Positions 63,371-64,000 of a stretch of DNA of 64,000 nucleotides are shown piece by piece. The translations under genes and the position numbers were made by a program. The notes under the pieces are model-generated. The model was given only the letters and a program-made list of their open reading frames with translations. It had not been told where the DNA came from and did not search any database. The DNA is from Allolobophora icterica (lineage: Eukaryota; Annelida; Clitellata; Crassiclitellata; Lumbricidae). The DNA is taken from NCBI GenBank assembly GCA_963556255.1, contig OY744617.1:27507679-27571678 (forward strand), given 5' to 3'. How positions within the stretch are numbered: the stretch's first letter is position 1; each line of letters begins with the position of its first letter.

Positions 63371-64000
63371 GAACACCCAACCTCCGACAATTCTCACCTT
63401 GGTTTCACTAGTTCTGTCAAAGGTATGCACTACAAAGTTTCAACCCCGCCAATGTCCGTAGTGCCAGGTAGCGCCAGTCCCAAGCCTGGAGAAAGGAGAA
63501 GGGAGAAGTCAACGGCCCTGGCAGCCATAAGATGTCGTTATTCACCGGAAACTAACACTACAAGGTTAGAAGCATGGCTGTTCTCTGTCAGTTTTGTCAA
63601 AGACATACCCTACAAGGTGACTGCAGCATCACATTCAATACAAAATACTGTGTAGTTACAGATTATCAAATCGAAGTACATCATGTGTGTGTGTACCTCT
63701 GTGTGTTTGGGTGTGTGTGTTTGTGTTTGTTAGCGTTTGTGTCTGTGTTTGGATTTGTGAGTTTTAGGTGTATGTGCGTGCGTGTGAGTTTGTGTGTATG
63801 ATGTGTGTGAGCGTGCGCGTGCCACATTAAATCAATCTTAACTTTATAGGAAATAAATTTTTAAATTCAATCCTCGGCGTGCAAATACAGGTGTGTTTAT
63901 TCTTCTCGTTTCGACCGCAAATGTCCTACTTGGCAGCGGTTCCGAACCAAGGAAATTTGTCATCTACTACTGCGCAGGTGAAAGCGTCCGCCATCTGCCG
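63371..64000. other. Intergenic; GT-rich stretch 63680-63820
   Basis: GTGTGTTTGTGT-rich low-complexity DNA in the middle; no gene is supported up to the window end. Confidence 0.45.

Overview
This is a window of animal nuclear DNA, most likely from an aquatic invertebrate bilaterian. The evidence is two intron-split metazoan genes, abundant tRNA-derived SINEs, many short non-autonomous DNA transposons, long microsatellites and a complete Polinton/Maverick element. The species cannot be named from the sequence.

Host genes. A PDGF/VEGF-like growth factor gene lies on the + strand; I can follow its 3' exons from 5776 to 9517. A complete LONRF-type gene (TPR repeats, two RING fingers, C-terminal LON substrate-binding domain) runs on the + strand from 20630 to 32390. 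I reconstruct ten coding exons with compatible splice phases that sum to 690 codons plus stop. Its introns hold SINEs, a long CT microsatellite, minisatellites and a hAT-type MITE.

Polinton. From 34018 to 52260 there is an 18.2-kb Polinton/Maverick (adintovirus-like element). It has inverted termini of about 235 bp, of which the outer 181 bp look identical, and is flanked by the 6-bp duplication TCAGAT. Reading mostly leftward it encodes: a zinc-finger protein, protein-primed family B DNA polymerase, FtsK/HerA-type packaging ATPase, a PY-like conserved protein, penton-like minor capsid protein, a pVI-like protein, the double-jelly-roll major capsid protein, a pX-like protein with adenain-type maturation protease, a long repeat-built fibre-like protein with a discoidin-like C-terminus, and two unrecognised proteins. 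A phospholipase A2-domain protein and the retroviral-type integrase are on the + strand. Every frame looks intact and the termini are nearly identical, so the insertion looks young. Together the genes cover integration, self-replication, packaging, capsid building, maturation and possibly receptor binding and membrane escape, which is the toolkit of a virus.

Most notable signal. The protease frame has no usable AUG. It is joined to the end of the pX-like frame through a canonical -1 frameshift heptamer (A AAA AAC), placed directly before the pX-like stop codon, with a 6-nt spacer and a predicted two-part stem-loop. This suggests the protease is made as a pX-protease fusion by programmed ribosomal frameshifting.

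Rest of the window. Intergenic DNA is repeat-rich. At 14.5-17.5 kb, twelve copies of an exactly 72-bp foldback module sit in GT-rich DNA. At 53-55 kb a piggyBac-type MITE (TTAA target) is nested in a hAT-type MITE (8-bp duplication). Several other hAT-type MITEs have recognisable 8-bp target duplications, and there are SINE families, perfect hairpins and many microsatellites.
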